Below are positions 1 through 7,796 of a stretch of DNA of 28,009 bases, one piece after another. A program made the position numbers and the translations under genes. The DNA is taken from contig CAZFHP010000018.1 in assembly GCA_964519365.1 (NCBI GenBank), positions 1 through 28,009 on the forward strand. Direction: 5' to 3'. The notes under the pieces are model-generated. The model was not told the origin of the DNA, made no database searches, and saw only the letters and a list, made by a program, of their open reading frames with translations. Source of the DNA: CAZFHP01 sp964519365. Its GTDB lineage: Bacteria; Babelota; Babeliae; Babelales; RVW-14. Each line of letters begins with the position of its first letter. Position 1 is the first letter of the stretch.

Positions 1-115
1 GCGGCGAAGACGCCTTGCAATGGGCTACACCACTACACCCGCTTTGCGGGTTTAAGAATATTAAAAGCTTTGTGAATCATGATATTTAATTTCCTGATTC
101 ACTTATTAATTACGA
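1..115. repeat. Structured dispersed repeat, copy 1
   Basis: This stretch matches 16596-16712 over most of its length. The best-conserved part is the core around ccttgcaatgggctacac, and the match continues through a tttaatttcctgattcac tail. It contains a small hairpin (37-51, acccgc-ttt-gcgggt). The matching copy on the right has acccac-ttc-gtgggt, so a base pair is changed on both sides. The repeat runs to the stop codon of the TPR gene on the minus strand. Its left end may lie outside the window. The function is unknown; a REP-like or MITE-like element is the likeliest class. Confidence 0.7.
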
Positions 116-823
116 TACGCCCAGCTGATCAGCGAGCTTACGAGCATCTTTATGATCCGGCTCAAGAAACAGAACCGTACTCAAAGAATTTTTGGCCAAT
201 GGAATATCATCCGTTTTATGCGCAACAAGCGCCGTATAAAAATGTGCATCAAGATAACTCGGGGCAATGGTTATCGCTTGTAAAAAATACTGTTTCGCTG
301 ACGCATAATCTGCTTGAGCAACGCAGCTTTTACCCTGATTAACTAAAGCAACTTCTGGGGTTAGATAGTATGAATCATGCTCAAGCTCATGCCATACAGA
401 CCTGGCTTTTTCATATTCGCCCATTTGTGCAAGCAAACAAGCATAATTATTCATGATCTCAGCTTTTAATCGTGCATCTGACGATAGTGCTAAAGCTTGT
501 TCAAAGCACACCTTGCTTTTTTCTACTTGATTCAATTCAAACAAAAGTGTCGCCTTAAACGCTTGATATTCTGATTTTTGGTCGAAATTAAGCGCTTGGT
601 CAATATAATCAAGGGCTTTTTTATGCGCATGCATACTACGTTCTTGATCGGTCAGCTCGAGCATTGCGCGCTTATAATAATTGCGTGCAAGCTTGTCATT
701 ATTCTTCTTCCCACACGAGTTACACACAAGTAATACAAAAACCAAAGCCACCATATTGTTTTTTACGTTATTTTTGATGCTATTTTTAATGGTATTTTTT
801 GCGACATGTTTCGTTTTCTTCAT
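110..823 (-). CDS. PilF/PilW-like TPR lipoprotein
   Basis: A predicted lipoprotein of about 237 residues made mostly of TPR helices. I chose the ATG at 823 because ggtgag sits about 7 bases upstream; the longer frame begins with TTG at 838. The N-terminus is basic and Lys/Asn-rich, followed by a hydrophobic run (MVALVFVLLVC) and a lipobox-like Cys in CNSCGKK. The motifs NNYACLLAQMGEY, a following TPEVALVNQG segment and the A-D-Y-x-x-A-K-Q-Y-F helix follow the pattern of type IV pilus biogenesis/stability proteins (PilF/PilW), which help secretin assembly at the outer membrane. No pilus gene lies nearby, so the pilus role is inference and a general TPR scaffold is possible. The gene is divergent from dnaA. 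Confidence 0.75.
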   Translation of the reverse strand: MKKTKHVAKNTIKNSIKNNVKNNMVALVFVLLVCNSCGKKNNDKLARNYYKRAMLELTDQERSMHAHKKALDYIDQALNFDQKSEYQAFKATLLFELNQVEKSKVCFEQALALSSDARLKAEIMNNYACLLAQMGEYEKARSVWHELEHDSYYLTPEVALVNQGKSCVAQADYASAKQYFLQAITIAPSYLDAHFYTALVAHKTDDIPLAKNSLSTVLFLEPDHKDARKLADQLGVS

Positions 824-838
824 ATAAAAACTCACCAA

Positions 839-967
839 TTTTAGATTTTAATACTAAACTCGTATAGCCTCTGTTATAATCATATGTTATAATCTTGATC
901 GTACGCATAATACACAGAATACACACGAAAACAGTAACTTCAATAAATATATAGCAGCGAGAAACTG
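839..967. promoter_or_regulatory. Divergent TPR-gene/dnaA promoter region
   Basis: This short gap separates two divergent genes. It holds two tataat hexamers (875-880 and 888-893), each inside a copy of the 10-base direct repeat tgttataatc (872-881 and 885-894). Either could be a -10 box for dnaA. Downstream are two adjacent 9-mers, taatacaca (908-916) and gaatacaca (917-925), which resemble degenerate DnaA boxes (family consensus TTATNCACA) with at least two mismatches. DnaA autoregulation is therefore possible but weakly supported. I see no clear -35 box and no convincing origin of replication. Confidence 0.45.
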
Positions 968-2404
968 GTGGACGTTATTTGGGAAGAATTTTTAAAAATC
1001 ATCAAAGAAGAGGCTGGCAACCAAGTTGTCGAAACGTGGTTCAAAGCTGTCTGTTTGCATGAATGGAATCCATCAACACATCAAGTAACACTTAAAACAC
1101 CCAATCAGTTTGTCAGCAAGTGGATTCAAGAACATTATGCAACACTTCTTAAAACACATCTTGCACGGCTTTTACATACTGATGAAATAACACTCGCGTT
1201 TATAAACAAAGAAGAAAAAAAAACATCGCCAAATACGAGCAAAACCATTATTCCGGCAGCGCTTATACATGCACGAGAAAAAAATACACAGGTATCAGAA
1301 CATGTATCAGAACAGCTACCTACACGAATACCAAAAGCTGGATCGCTTGTCATAAGAAAGAAAAAGCCAAAAGAAATTCTTACCAAAAATCTCAACCAAG
1401 CATACACATTTAACTCGTTTGTCGTTGGACCAAGCAACTCGTTAGCACATGCTGCAGCATATGCTATAGCTGATAGCCTGGGCAAAGTCTATAACCCATT
1501 ATTTATCTACGGCGGAACGGGACTGGGCAAAACACACTTGTTACACGCGCTTGGCAACGAAGTAAACAAAAAACACCCACACTTGAAAATTCGCTATGAA
1601 ACATCTGATCGATTTATTAACGACTTTATCAATTCTATTCGATTCGATCGTTCTAGAAGGTTTCGAGATCGTTACGAAAAGCTTGACTTACTCTTAATCG
1701 ACGATGTTCAGTTTCTTTCAAAAAAAGAACAAACACAAGAAATGTTCTTTCATATTTTTAATACACTGCACCAGCAGCACAAACAGATCGTTCTTTCAAG
1801 CGATACGTTCCCCAAAGAGATCAAAGACCTTCAGTCTCGTCTTAAATCACGCATGGAATGGGGCCTTATTGCTGACATACAAATGCCCGATTTAGAAACA
1901 AAAATCGCAATTTTAAAGAAAAAAGCAGCGATGCAAAAAATTATACTCCCAGACGCTGTTTCAGAATTTATAGCCTCACGCATTTTATCAAATATAAGAG
2001 AGCTCGAAGGGGCTCTGCTGAGAGTCAGCGCATTTTCATCGCTTACCAATCAACCAATCACCCTAGAAATGGCACAAAAAGTTTTGTTGAATCTTAATGA
2101 AAAACAAAAAGATAGCGTTTTACTTGATAATATCCTCAAAACAATAGCTCATCATTATGGCATTTCTATTACTGATATCAAGTCGAAAAAACGCTTTAAA
2201 GACATCTCTACCGTACGACAAGTGACGTTTTATCTCATGAAAAAATTAACGTTTTGCTCTCTACAATCGATTGGTAGTTTTATTGGTGGGCGCGACCATT
2301 CGACCGTTATACACGCCGTAACCAAAGTTGACGCATTGATAAACAAAGACAAAGACTTCTTAAAAAAACTTAAAATGCTAGAACAAAAAATTTTAATTAA
2401 CTAA
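968..2404 (+). CDS. dnaA: Chromosomal replication initiator DnaA
   Basis: DnaA binds origin DnaA boxes and melts the duplex to start replication. The 478-residue protein has the usual domains: an N-terminal domain I (about 1-80), a poorly conserved Lys/Thr-rich linker, and an AAA+ domain with Walker A GGTGLGKTH near residue 182 and Walker B LLLIDDVQF near residue 239. The C-terminal DNA-binding domain carries the signature GRDHSTVIHAV near residue 440. The start codon is GTG (968-970), with only a weak Shine-Dalgarno sequence. Length is normal for the family. No dnaN follows; the next gene is a lipoprotein about 60 bases downstream. Confidence 0.98.
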   Translation: MDVIWEEFLKIIKEEAGNQVVETWFKAVCLHEWNPSTHQVTLKTPNQFVSKWIQEHYATLLKTHLARLLHTDEITLAFINKEEKKTSPNTSKTIIPAALIHAREKNTQVSEHVSEQLPTRIPKAGSLVIRKKKPKEILTKNLNQAYTFNSFVVGPSNSLAHAAAYAIADSLGKVYNPLFIYGGTGLGKTHLLHALGNEVNKKHPHLKIRYETSDRFINDFINSIRFDRSRRFRDRYEKLDLLLIDDVQFLSKKEQTQEMFFHIFNTLHQQHKQIVLSSDTFPKEIKDLQSRLKSRMEWGLIADIQMPDLETKIAILKKKAAMQKIILPDAVSEFIASRILSNIRELEGALLRVSAFSSLTNQPITLEMAQKVLLNLNEKQKDSVLLDNILKTIAHHYGISITDIKSKKRFKDISTVRQVTFYLMKKLTFCSLQSIGSFIGGRDHSTVIHAVTKVDALINKDKDFLKKLKMLEQKILIN

Positions 2405-2467
2405 GCTAAAAGTAACATAAAATTTATGAAAGAAAATAATCAGGCACTAAAAAAAGGGGAAAAAGCT

Positions 2468-3739
2468 ATGATTACCAAGCGTATAATGTATTTTATGAGC
2501 ATACTTATACTGTTATGCATAACTCAGGGGTGCAAACAAAAACAAGAAGGCTCTAGCGCCAAACAGGCAATGCTGACCAAAAGAGACAAATCAAAAATCA
2601 CCCCTAAAGGGGCGCTGTCAGCATCTAGACGCGTCACCGGCATGCCTTTAAATACCAAGATTGATCCCAAAGTAGATCTGGAAACAAAAATAAAAGGGGT
2701 TCGTGCGCAAATAGCAAAAAAACAAAAAAACACACAAAAAACTGTCAAAGCATATGGCGCAATGCCTAAAGCATCAAAAACAAAAGACGAGTCTAAAATT
2801 TATGCAAAAACGCCTCCTAAAAAAATAAAATCGATACAAAAAAAACAAAAAGTAACAATAGCAAAAAAAGAAATAAAAAAGAAAAAAGGCGTTCTTGAGC
2901 TCGACTTTCAAGTCGAAAACAAAACAGGCAAAACGATTTATATCACGTGCTTTTCATACTTGCATCGACGATTTTTCAGCAGATGGCGCTGGAACAAATC
3001 TCCCGTGTATAAAGTCGAACCAAACAAATCACAAGTTATCGATATTATTTCTCTTAACGATGCGTTACATAAAAAGAACATGTTTGGGTATTTGGGCGTT
3101 TTTGACAATCAAGAAGAAGCAGACAACGCGGTATACGAACTTTTACCCGATCATAAAAAGTTAGATCTGGACCAATTAATAAAACTTCATGAAAAAAAAG
3201 TTACGATAGAAATCGAACGCTATGGGTTTAAAGAACCGTTTTATGATTATGAATTCTTAAAAAAAAAGGGGCTCGAAAAGAAAGTCCCAGAGCTTGACTT
3301 CTATACTTTGAATAACACAGGCAAAATAGTATATGTCTGTTGTTTTGTGTATGAAAAAAAAGCAAAAGGCAATTGGATTGCAGCAACTGAAGACAAAGAT
3401 GATATGAGCGTCTGGCGATTTGATAAAACAAAAGTCCTCAAACTTAACCCAAACGAAACCGGATACATCGATGTAGACACAATTAGCACAATGCGCGATC
3501 AAGCAAATACCCGTGGATACTTAGCACTTTTTGAAGAACACGAACAAAAGCTTGCCCTAGAAGCGACATACGAACTGCTTGAGTCCAAACGAAAGCTTAA
3601 TTTGGGCCTTCTTATGAACATGCGAAACAAAATAGTATCTCTTGAAATAGAACAATACGGGATCAAAGAAGATATAATCGACTATATTGTAAAACCAGCA
3701 CATAAAATAGATTTTAAAAAAGTTAAAGTTGTCTCATGA
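2468..3739 (+). CDS. Lipoprotein with a duplicated C-terminal domain
   Basis: I do not recognise this family. The longest frame opens at 2426, but the ATG at 2468 has ggggaaaa just upstream and starts a clear export signal, MITKRIMYFMSILILLC, then a lipobox-like TQGC. The mature part begins with a very Lys-rich, probably disordered linker of over 100 residues. Two copies of one domain follow. The first opens with LELDFQVENKTGKTIYITC and the second with PELDFYTLNNTGKIVYVCC. Each continues through a Gly-Tyr-Leu segment (FGYLGVF, RGYLALF) and ends with EIERYGFKE or EIEQYGIKE. The stop overlaps the rsmH start by four bases (ATGA), which suggests translational coupling. Periplasmic or outer-membrane location is inferred. 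Confidence 0.75.
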   Translation: MITKRIMYFMSILILLCITQGCKQKQEGSSAKQAMLTKRDKSKITPKGALSASRRVTGMPLNTKIDPKVDLETKIKGVRAQIAKKQKNTQKTVKAYGAMPKASKTKDESKIYAKTPPKKIKSIQKKQKVTIAKKEIKKKKGVLELDFQVENKTGKTIYITCFSYLHRRFFSRWRWNKSPVYKVEPNKSQVIDIISLNDALHKKNMFGYLGVFDNQEEADNAVYELLPDHKKLDLDQLIKLHEKKVTIEIERYGFKEPFYDYEFLKKKGLEKKVPELDFYTLNNTGKIVYVCCFVYEKKAKGNWIAATEDKDDMSVWRFDKTKVLKLNPNETGYIDVDTISTMRDQANTRGYLALFEEHEQKLALEATYELLESKRKLNLGLLMNMRNKIVSLEIEQYGIKEDIIDYIVKPAHKIDFKKVKVVS

Positions 3740-4641
3740 GTTTAAAAACAAATAATACATATCACAAAAGCGTTTTAGTAAACGAAGTACTTGAATATCT
3801 TGCCCCTGGGCCTGATAAAATATATATCGATGCAACGTTTGGTGGCGGTGGCCACACACGGGCGATTTTAGATCACGAACCATCATGTCGCGTTATTGCT
3901 GTCGATTGGGATATGCAAGCAATCGAGAAAAACGCCCCCGAACTTCAAGAGCAATATGGCGATCGCATTAAAATTTTATGGGGAAACTTTGCGCTACTCT
4001 ATCGATTGCTCAAAAAAGAAAATACTAAGCACGTAGACGGGATACTTGCTGACTTTGGAACATCACAGTATCAAATATTTGAAAAGCACGGTTTTTCGTT
4101 TGCAACAGATACACCCCTTGATATGCGCATGTCCCCAGCTCATCAGCGCATGACGGCTGCTGATATTCTTAATCACTATCGAGAATCACGATTAATTAAA
4201 ATTTTACGAGAGTATGGCGAAGAACCGTATGCAAAAAAAATAGCTCGCACTATCATAGAAGCCCGTACACAAAATAAAATTAAAACAACGCAAGAACTCG
4301 TTACACTTATCGACTCTGCTATTCCAGCACAGGTACGCAAAGCACGCAAAACTCACCCTGCAACAAAAACGTTTCAGGCATTACGCATAGAAGTTAACAA
4401 CGAGCTTGAAAATATCAAAAGCTTCTTAGCAGCAGCGCTTTCGTGTCTTAACACTGACGGTCGCCTCGTGTGTATTAGCTTTCACTCGCTTGAAGACAGA
4501 ATCGTGAAAAACTTTTTTAAAGACCACACAGATAAGCTTGAAATTCTAACGCCAAAGCCTGTTACAGCACAACCAGACGAGATCCAAGACAACCCATCAT
4601 CCCGTTCAGCTAAGCTCCGAGCTGCTTTGAAGTTACTGTAA
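3736..4641 (+). CDS. rsmH: 16S rRNA m4C1402 methyltransferase RsmH
   Basis: RsmH (MraW) uses SAM to methylate N4 of C1402 in 16S rRNA. The 301-residue protein starts with HKSVLVNEVLEYL and has the SAM-binding loop DATFGGGGHTRAIL, then ADFGTSQYQ where most homologues have DLGVSSxQ. The family blocks TPLDMRMSP, TFQALRIEVNNEL and CISFHSLEDRIVKNFF follow, and it ends in SSRSAKLRA, all in the usual order. In many bacteria this gene heads the dcw cell-wall cluster; here it sits apart from murD and ftsW, behind a lipoprotein gene it overlaps by four bases. Confidence 0.97.
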   Translation: MSLKTNNTYHKSVLVNEVLEYLAPGPDKIYIDATFGGGGHTRAILDHEPSCRVIAVDWDMQAIEKNAPELQEQYGDRIKILWGNFALLYRLLKKENTKHVDGILADFGTSQYQIFEKHGFSFATDTPLDMRMSPAHQRMTAADILNHYRESRLIKILREYGEEPYAKKIARTIIEARTQNKIKTTQELVTLIDSAIPAQVRKARKTHPATKTFQALRIEVNNELENIKSFLAAALSCLNTDGRLVCISFHSLEDRIVKNFFKDHTDKLEILTPKPVTAQPDEIQDNPSSRSAKLRAALKLL

Positions 4642-4676
4642 AAATCATAAATTCTTTGTAAAAACTCAATAAAAAG

Positions 4677-4705
4677 TTGACAAACGCAACACGAAGCTTT
4701 ACATT
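4677..4705 (+). promoter_or_regulatory. Sigma70-type promoter for spoVG
   Basis: A perfect -35 box ttgaca (4677-4682) is followed after 17 bases by tacatt (4700-4705), which matches four of six -10 consensus positions. It lies in the gap between rsmH and spoVG, about 57 bases before the spoVG start. It could drive spoVG, and by readthrough the tRNA and lpxA genes. The call is from sequence pattern only. Confidence 0.6.
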
Positions 4706-4762
4706 AAGCCCGTATACTACGAGATATAGGAGTGTTTAGTTGTATTAACAAAAGGAACTTGA

Positions 4763-5023
4763 ATGGAAATAACAGAAATAAAAGTTTATCCAGCTAATGA
4801 AGGAAAACTTAAGGCATATGCAACAATGGTCTTTGATGGTTGTTTTATCGTTCGCGATATGAAGATTATTAGCAGCGATAAAGGGTTATTTGTTTCCATG
4901 CCTTCTCGTAGAAAAAAAGATGGATCTTTTAAAGACATTGTCCATCCATTAAATGCTGAAACGCGAAAGCTTATTGAACAAAAAATTATTGAAGAATATA
5001 AGAACGTTGTTGGTGAAGAGTAA
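4763..5023 (+). CDS. spoVG: SpoVG family RNA/DNA-binding regulator
   Basis: An 86-residue protein matching SpoVG along its full length, including EITEIKVYP, LKAYATMVFDGCFIVRDMKI, GLFVSMPSRRKKDG and DIVHPLNAETR. SpoVG proteins bind RNA and DNA and act as global post-transcriptional or transcriptional regulators; despite the name they are widespread in non-sporulating bacteria. The ATG at 4763 has aaagga (4751-4756) six bases upstream. A promoter (4677-4705) precedes it and a tRNA-Gln gene follows 26 bases after its stop. The targets in this organism cannot be read from the sequence. Confidence 0.95.
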   Translation: MEITEIKVYPANEGKLKAYATMVFDGCFIVRDMKIISSDKGLFVSMPSRRKKDGSFKDIVHPLNAETRKLIEQKIIEEYKNVVGEE

Positions 5024-5049
5024 GCACCAGCAATATTTTTAAAAGTTTC

Positions 5050-5121
5050 TGGGGCGTAGCCAAGTGGCAAGGCAGCGGTTTTTGGTACCGCCATGCGGAG
5101 GTTCGAATCCTCCCGCCCCAA
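5050..5121 (+). tRNA. trnQ: tRNA-Gln (anticodon UUG)
   Basis: The cloverleaf folds by eye. Acceptor arm tggggcg pairs with cgcccca, the D arm lies around gccaagtggcaaggc, the anticodon stem gcggt/accgc closes a 7-base loop ttttggt, and the T arm is ggagg-ttcgaat-cctcc. The central loop triplet is ttg, which reads CAA (Gln). U1-A72 pairing is typical of bacterial tRNA-Gln. The discriminator base is A and the 3' CCA is not encoded, so it must be added after transcription. The gene lies between spoVG and lpxA on the same strand. Confidence 0.95.
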
Positions 5122-5141
5122 AAAATAAAACCTAAAAGCAA

Positions 5142-5948
5142 ATGACAAATCAAGCAAGACAAAAAGCTTTCTCTGATGAGAAAGCTTTTTTTTCTTCAGA
5201 AACACACATTCATCCAACAGCACTTGTTGGCAAACATGTCCAGCTTGACACTAACGTCAAAATTGGGCCATATTGTGTTCTTACAGGAAACATAACAATC
5301 GAATCAGGAACACGTATTTATCCGCATGTCGCCATCGGGTTTCCAGCACAGGTACTCGAGCTCAAAGAAAGCCTGGGAAACATCACGATTAAAAAAAATT
5401 GTGAAATTCGAGAATTTGTCACGATTCATGCATCAAAATACGAAACCGGGCATACGATTATTGGGAATAACTGTTACCTCATGAACTATTGTCACGTTTC
5501 ACATGACGTTATACTCGAAGACAACGTTACACTTATTAATAGCGTGAGTCTGGGTGGCCATACATATCTTGAGCACAACGTCATGATGATGGCACACACG
5601 GCAACACATCAATTTTGCCACGTAGGTAAATACAGTGCCCTTGCACCATTTAGCGCTATTCGACAAGATCTGCCACCGTTTTGTTTGTTTGATGGAAAAC
5701 CAGGGGCATTTGCTGGACTTAATACCATTGGGCTCAAACGAGCTGGATTCACAAAAGAAAATTTACAAGCACTCAAAACCGTAACCAAGCTTTTCTATCA
5801 AGACAAAAAACTTTTAAACGATATACAAGTATTAGCACAACAAGAACTATGGGGCAGCGACCCTTATGTTCAACAGTTCTTGGAGTTTATTGATTCAAGT
5901 AAACGAGGCGTATCGCGCAAATCGTTACACGAAAAACAAAAAATCTAA
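5142..5948 (+). CDS. lpxA: UDP-GlcNAc O-acyltransferase LpxA
   Basis: LpxA transfers the first (R)-3-hydroxyacyl chain from acyl-ACP to UDP-GlcNAc (or a 3-amino analogue), the first step of lipid A synthesis, in the cytosol. The 268-residue protein shows left-handed beta-helix hexapeptide repeats from about HPTALVGKHVQLD onward. The catalytic His aligns with H121 in CHVSHDV. The family blocks HQFCHVG, LNTIGLKRAGF and a C-terminal SSKRGVSR are present. The ATG at 5142 is the only usual start codon in frame, but it has no good Shine-Dalgarno sequence. Codons 7-17 are formed by a terminator-like hairpin (5161-5193), so the N-terminus is about 20 residues longer than typical. Gfo/Idh and lpxI genes follow closely. 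Confidence 0.95.
   Translation: MTNQARQKAFSDEKAFFSSETHIHPTALVGKHVQLDTNVKIGPYCVLTGNITIESGTRIYPHVAIGFPAQVLELKESLGNITIKKNCEIREFVTIHASKYETGHTIIGNNCYLMNYCHVSHDVILEDNVTLINSVSLGGHTYLEHNVMMMAHTATHQFCHVGKYSALAPFSAIRQDLPPFCLFDGKPGAFAGLNTIGLKRAGFTKENLQALKTVTKLFYQDKKLLNDIQVLAQQELWGSDPYVQQFLEFIDSSKRGVSRKSLHEKQKI
5161..5193 (+). terminator. Intrinsic terminator or attenuator inside lpxA
   Basis: A perfect 13-bp stem (5161-5173, aaaaagctttctc, with 5178-5190) closes a tgat loop. The right arm runs straight into eight T residues (5186-5193). This is the classic shape of a rho-independent terminator on the plus strand, placed about 40 bases after tRNA-Gln but also within the first 18 codons of lpxA. It may end the spoVG-tRNA transcript, with lpxA read only when ribosomes or other factors disrupt the hairpin. 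Confidence 0.7.
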
Positions 5949-5973
5949 CAAGCACAGAAAGGTCCCACTCGTC

Positions 5974-6918
5974 ATGATCAAACTAGGAATAATTGGACTC
6001 GGTAAAATGGGTGGTTATCACGCATCAGTATGTTCGTTGCTTTCGAATATAGAATTTGTTGGCATTGCAGACCCAACCAAACAAAACTGGGACAAGATTC
6101 AAAATAAAAATATTATCAAAACAGATAACTATCACGATTGGCTCGATTTAGTCGATGGCGTTATTATTGCTGTTCCTACAGATTTACACTACGCGATTGC
6201 AAAAGACTGTTTGCTAAAGAAAAAACACGTTCTTATTGAAAAGCCATTGACCAAAACTATTGACCAAGCGGCTGAACTTTTTTCACTTGCACAAAAAAAT
6301 AATTGTGCTTTACACGTCGGCCACGTTGAACGTTTTAACGGCGCTGTTCAAGAGCTCAAAAAAATTATTGACCAACCATTTTTAATTGAAAGCCATCGCA
6401 TAGGACCATTTGTCTCACGGGTTCAAAAAGATAGCGTTGTTCTTGATCTCATGATTCACGATCTTGATATTATTATTAATCTGGTCAACTCACCCATTAA
6501 GAATATTCACGTACAGGGCAACAAAGTACATAGTAATCTATGCGACATTGCTACGGTACAACTTACGTTTGAAAATAATACAATCGCTAATATTATCTCA
6601 AGTCGTGCATCACAAATAAAAAAACGCACCATGACGATTCATCAGAAAAACGAATTTATCACGCTTGACTTTACAACTCAAGACCTTGCAATACACCGTC
6701 GAGCAAGCACAAGTGTACAAGTAGACACAGACAGGCTTAAATACAAACAAGAAGCTACTATTGAGCACTTGTTCGTCTACAAAGACAACCCATTAAAACT
6801 CGAAATAGAATATTTTATCGACGCGATAAAAACCAAAACAAATTTGTATAATCCCGACCAAGACCTTACAGCGTTACAAACAACGTTTGAAATCGAAAAA
6901 GGCTTACAGCTACTATGA
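5974..6918 (+). CDS. Gfo/Idh/MocA oxidoreductase, possibly GnnA-like
   Basis: An NAD(P)-dependent sugar dehydrogenase of about 314 residues. The frame is open from 5866, inside lpxA, but the ATG at 5974 gives the standard start MIKLGIIGLGKMGGYHA, whose Gly-rich loop binds the dinucleotide; gaaagg (5957-5962) precedes it. The family EKP motif (HVLIEKPLTKT) and a substrate-domain stretch GHVERFNGAV ... DLMIHDLDIIINL are visible. Because it lies between lpxA and lpxI, a role in making UDP-3-amino-GlcNAc for lipid A, as for GnnA, is plausible. No GnnB aminotransferase is seen in this window, so the substrate remains inference. Its stop overlaps the lpxI start (ATGA). Confidence 0.85.
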   Translation: MIKLGIIGLGKMGGYHASVCSLLSNIEFVGIADPTKQNWDKIQNKNIIKTDNYHDWLDLVDGVIIAVPTDLHYAIAKDCLLKKKHVLIEKPLTKTIDQAAELFSLAQKNNCALHVGHVERFNGAVQELKKIIDQPFLIESHRIGPFVSRVQKDSVVLDLMIHDLDIIINLVNSPIKNIHVQGNKVHSNLCDIATVQLTFENNTIANIISSRASQIKKRTMTIHQKNEFITLDFTTQDLAIHRRASTSVQVDTDRLKYKQEATIEHLFVYKDNPLKLEIEYFIDAIKTKTNLYNPDQDLTALQTTFEIEKGLQLL

Positions 6919-7784
6919 TTGCGATTATTGCAGGCACGGGCTCACTCCCCGCACAAGCATGCAAAAATCTTTTGCACAAAAACGAAAACTTTTTTGTGAT
7001 TTCTCTTTTTCCCGAAGATAATCTTGACGAGCTTACGCGTGTCATAAATTCTTGCACTAAACACTCTGAGAAACCAGAAGCAACAAGTACTAAAACGACA
7101 AGCAAACACATACCCATAATCTCACAGCCGTTTTATAAGCCTAGCCAAATTTTCAAGATACTTAAAGACCATAACACGAAAAAGGTCTTGTTAATCGGCA
7201 AAGTCGACAAAAGAAACTTACTCAAAAAAGTTTCTTTCGATTGGTATGGTGTTAAGTTCTTGGCATCAGTCTTATACAAAAGCGACACGTCACTCATGGA
7301 AAAAATCGTCGAAGAGTTTAGTAAACACAATATCGAAGTAATTAAACAAGACGAAGTTTTAGATTCGTTACTCGTTAAACCTGGTATTCTTACGGGAAAA
7401 CAAACGCCAGAAATAACGCGAGATATAACGTTTGGCATAGAAAAAGCAATCGCTCTATCTCAACATGATATTGGACAAACAGTCGTTGTCAAAGATAATA
7501 TGATATTATCAGTCGAAGCCATCGAAGGAACAGACGAGTGTATTAAACGAGGGATCGAGCTAGGCAAAACTGGGGTTGTTATTTGCAAAGCAGCACAAAA
7601 AAATCAAAACAAAAAATTTGACTTACCTACGTTGGGCCCAGATTCGCTCAAGAATATTCAAAAAAATCAGGTAAAAGCAATCGCTTGGCTCAGCACTCAT
7701 ACGTTTATTGCACAACAAGAATTATTTGTAAAAAAAGCAAAAGAACTGGGAATAACGCTTATTTCTGTTGCGCCTGAAAAATAG
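6915..7784 (+). CDS. lpxI: UDP-2,3-diacylglucosamine pyrophosphatase LpxI
   Basis: LpxI hydrolyses UDP-2,3-diacylglucosamine to lipid X (2,3-diacylglucosamine-1-phosphate) and UMP, the role served by LpxH in E. coli. The 289-residue protein opens with IAIIAGTGSLPAQA, has the KVLLIGKVDKRNLL segment, and carries the C-terminal DUF1009 hallmarks GQTVVVKDN, VEAIEGTDECI and FDLPTLGPDSL. A His/Ser/Thr-rich insert around residues 55-70 replaces the usual short linker. The gene overlaps the upstream dehydrogenase by four bases, so the pair is probably co-translated, and it lies 12 bases before idi. lpxB is not in this window. Confidence 0.93.
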   Translation: MIAIIAGTGSLPAQACKNLLHKNENFFVISLFPEDNLDELTRVINSCTKHSEKPEATSTKTTSKHIPIISQPFYKPSQIFKILKDHNTKKVLLIGKVDKRNLLKKVSFDWYGVKFLASVLYKSDTSLMEKIVEEFSKHNIEVIKQDEVLDSLLVKPGILTGKQTPEITRDITFGIEKAIALSQHDIGQTVVVKDNMILSVEAIEGTDECIKRGIELGKTGVVICKAAQKNQNKKFDLPTLGPDSLKNIQKNQVKAIAWLSTHTFIAQQELFVKKAKELGITLISVAPEK

Positions 7785-7796
7785 AGGGTATCGATT

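Noticed and set aside
839..967. Origin of replication next to dnaA
   Set aside because: Only two degenerate DnaA-box-like 9-mers are visible and the gap is short; not enough to call an origin.
1135..1485. Minus-strand open frame across the dnaA linker
   Set aside because: It lies wholly within dnaA, has no family motif, and the plus-strand product is a clear DnaA.
4677..4718. tatact (4713-4718) as the -10 partner of ttgaca
   Set aside because: The spacing is 30 bases; tacatt at 4700-4705 gives 17.
4786..5223. Minus-strand open frame over spoVG, tRNA-Gln and the lpxA start
   Set aside because: It reads through a tRNA gene and two well-supported plus-strand genes.
5866..5973. Longer start for the Gfo/Idh gene inside lpxA
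   Set aside because: The extra 36 residues have no family similarity; the Rossmann start at 5974 has a Shine-Dalgarno sequence.
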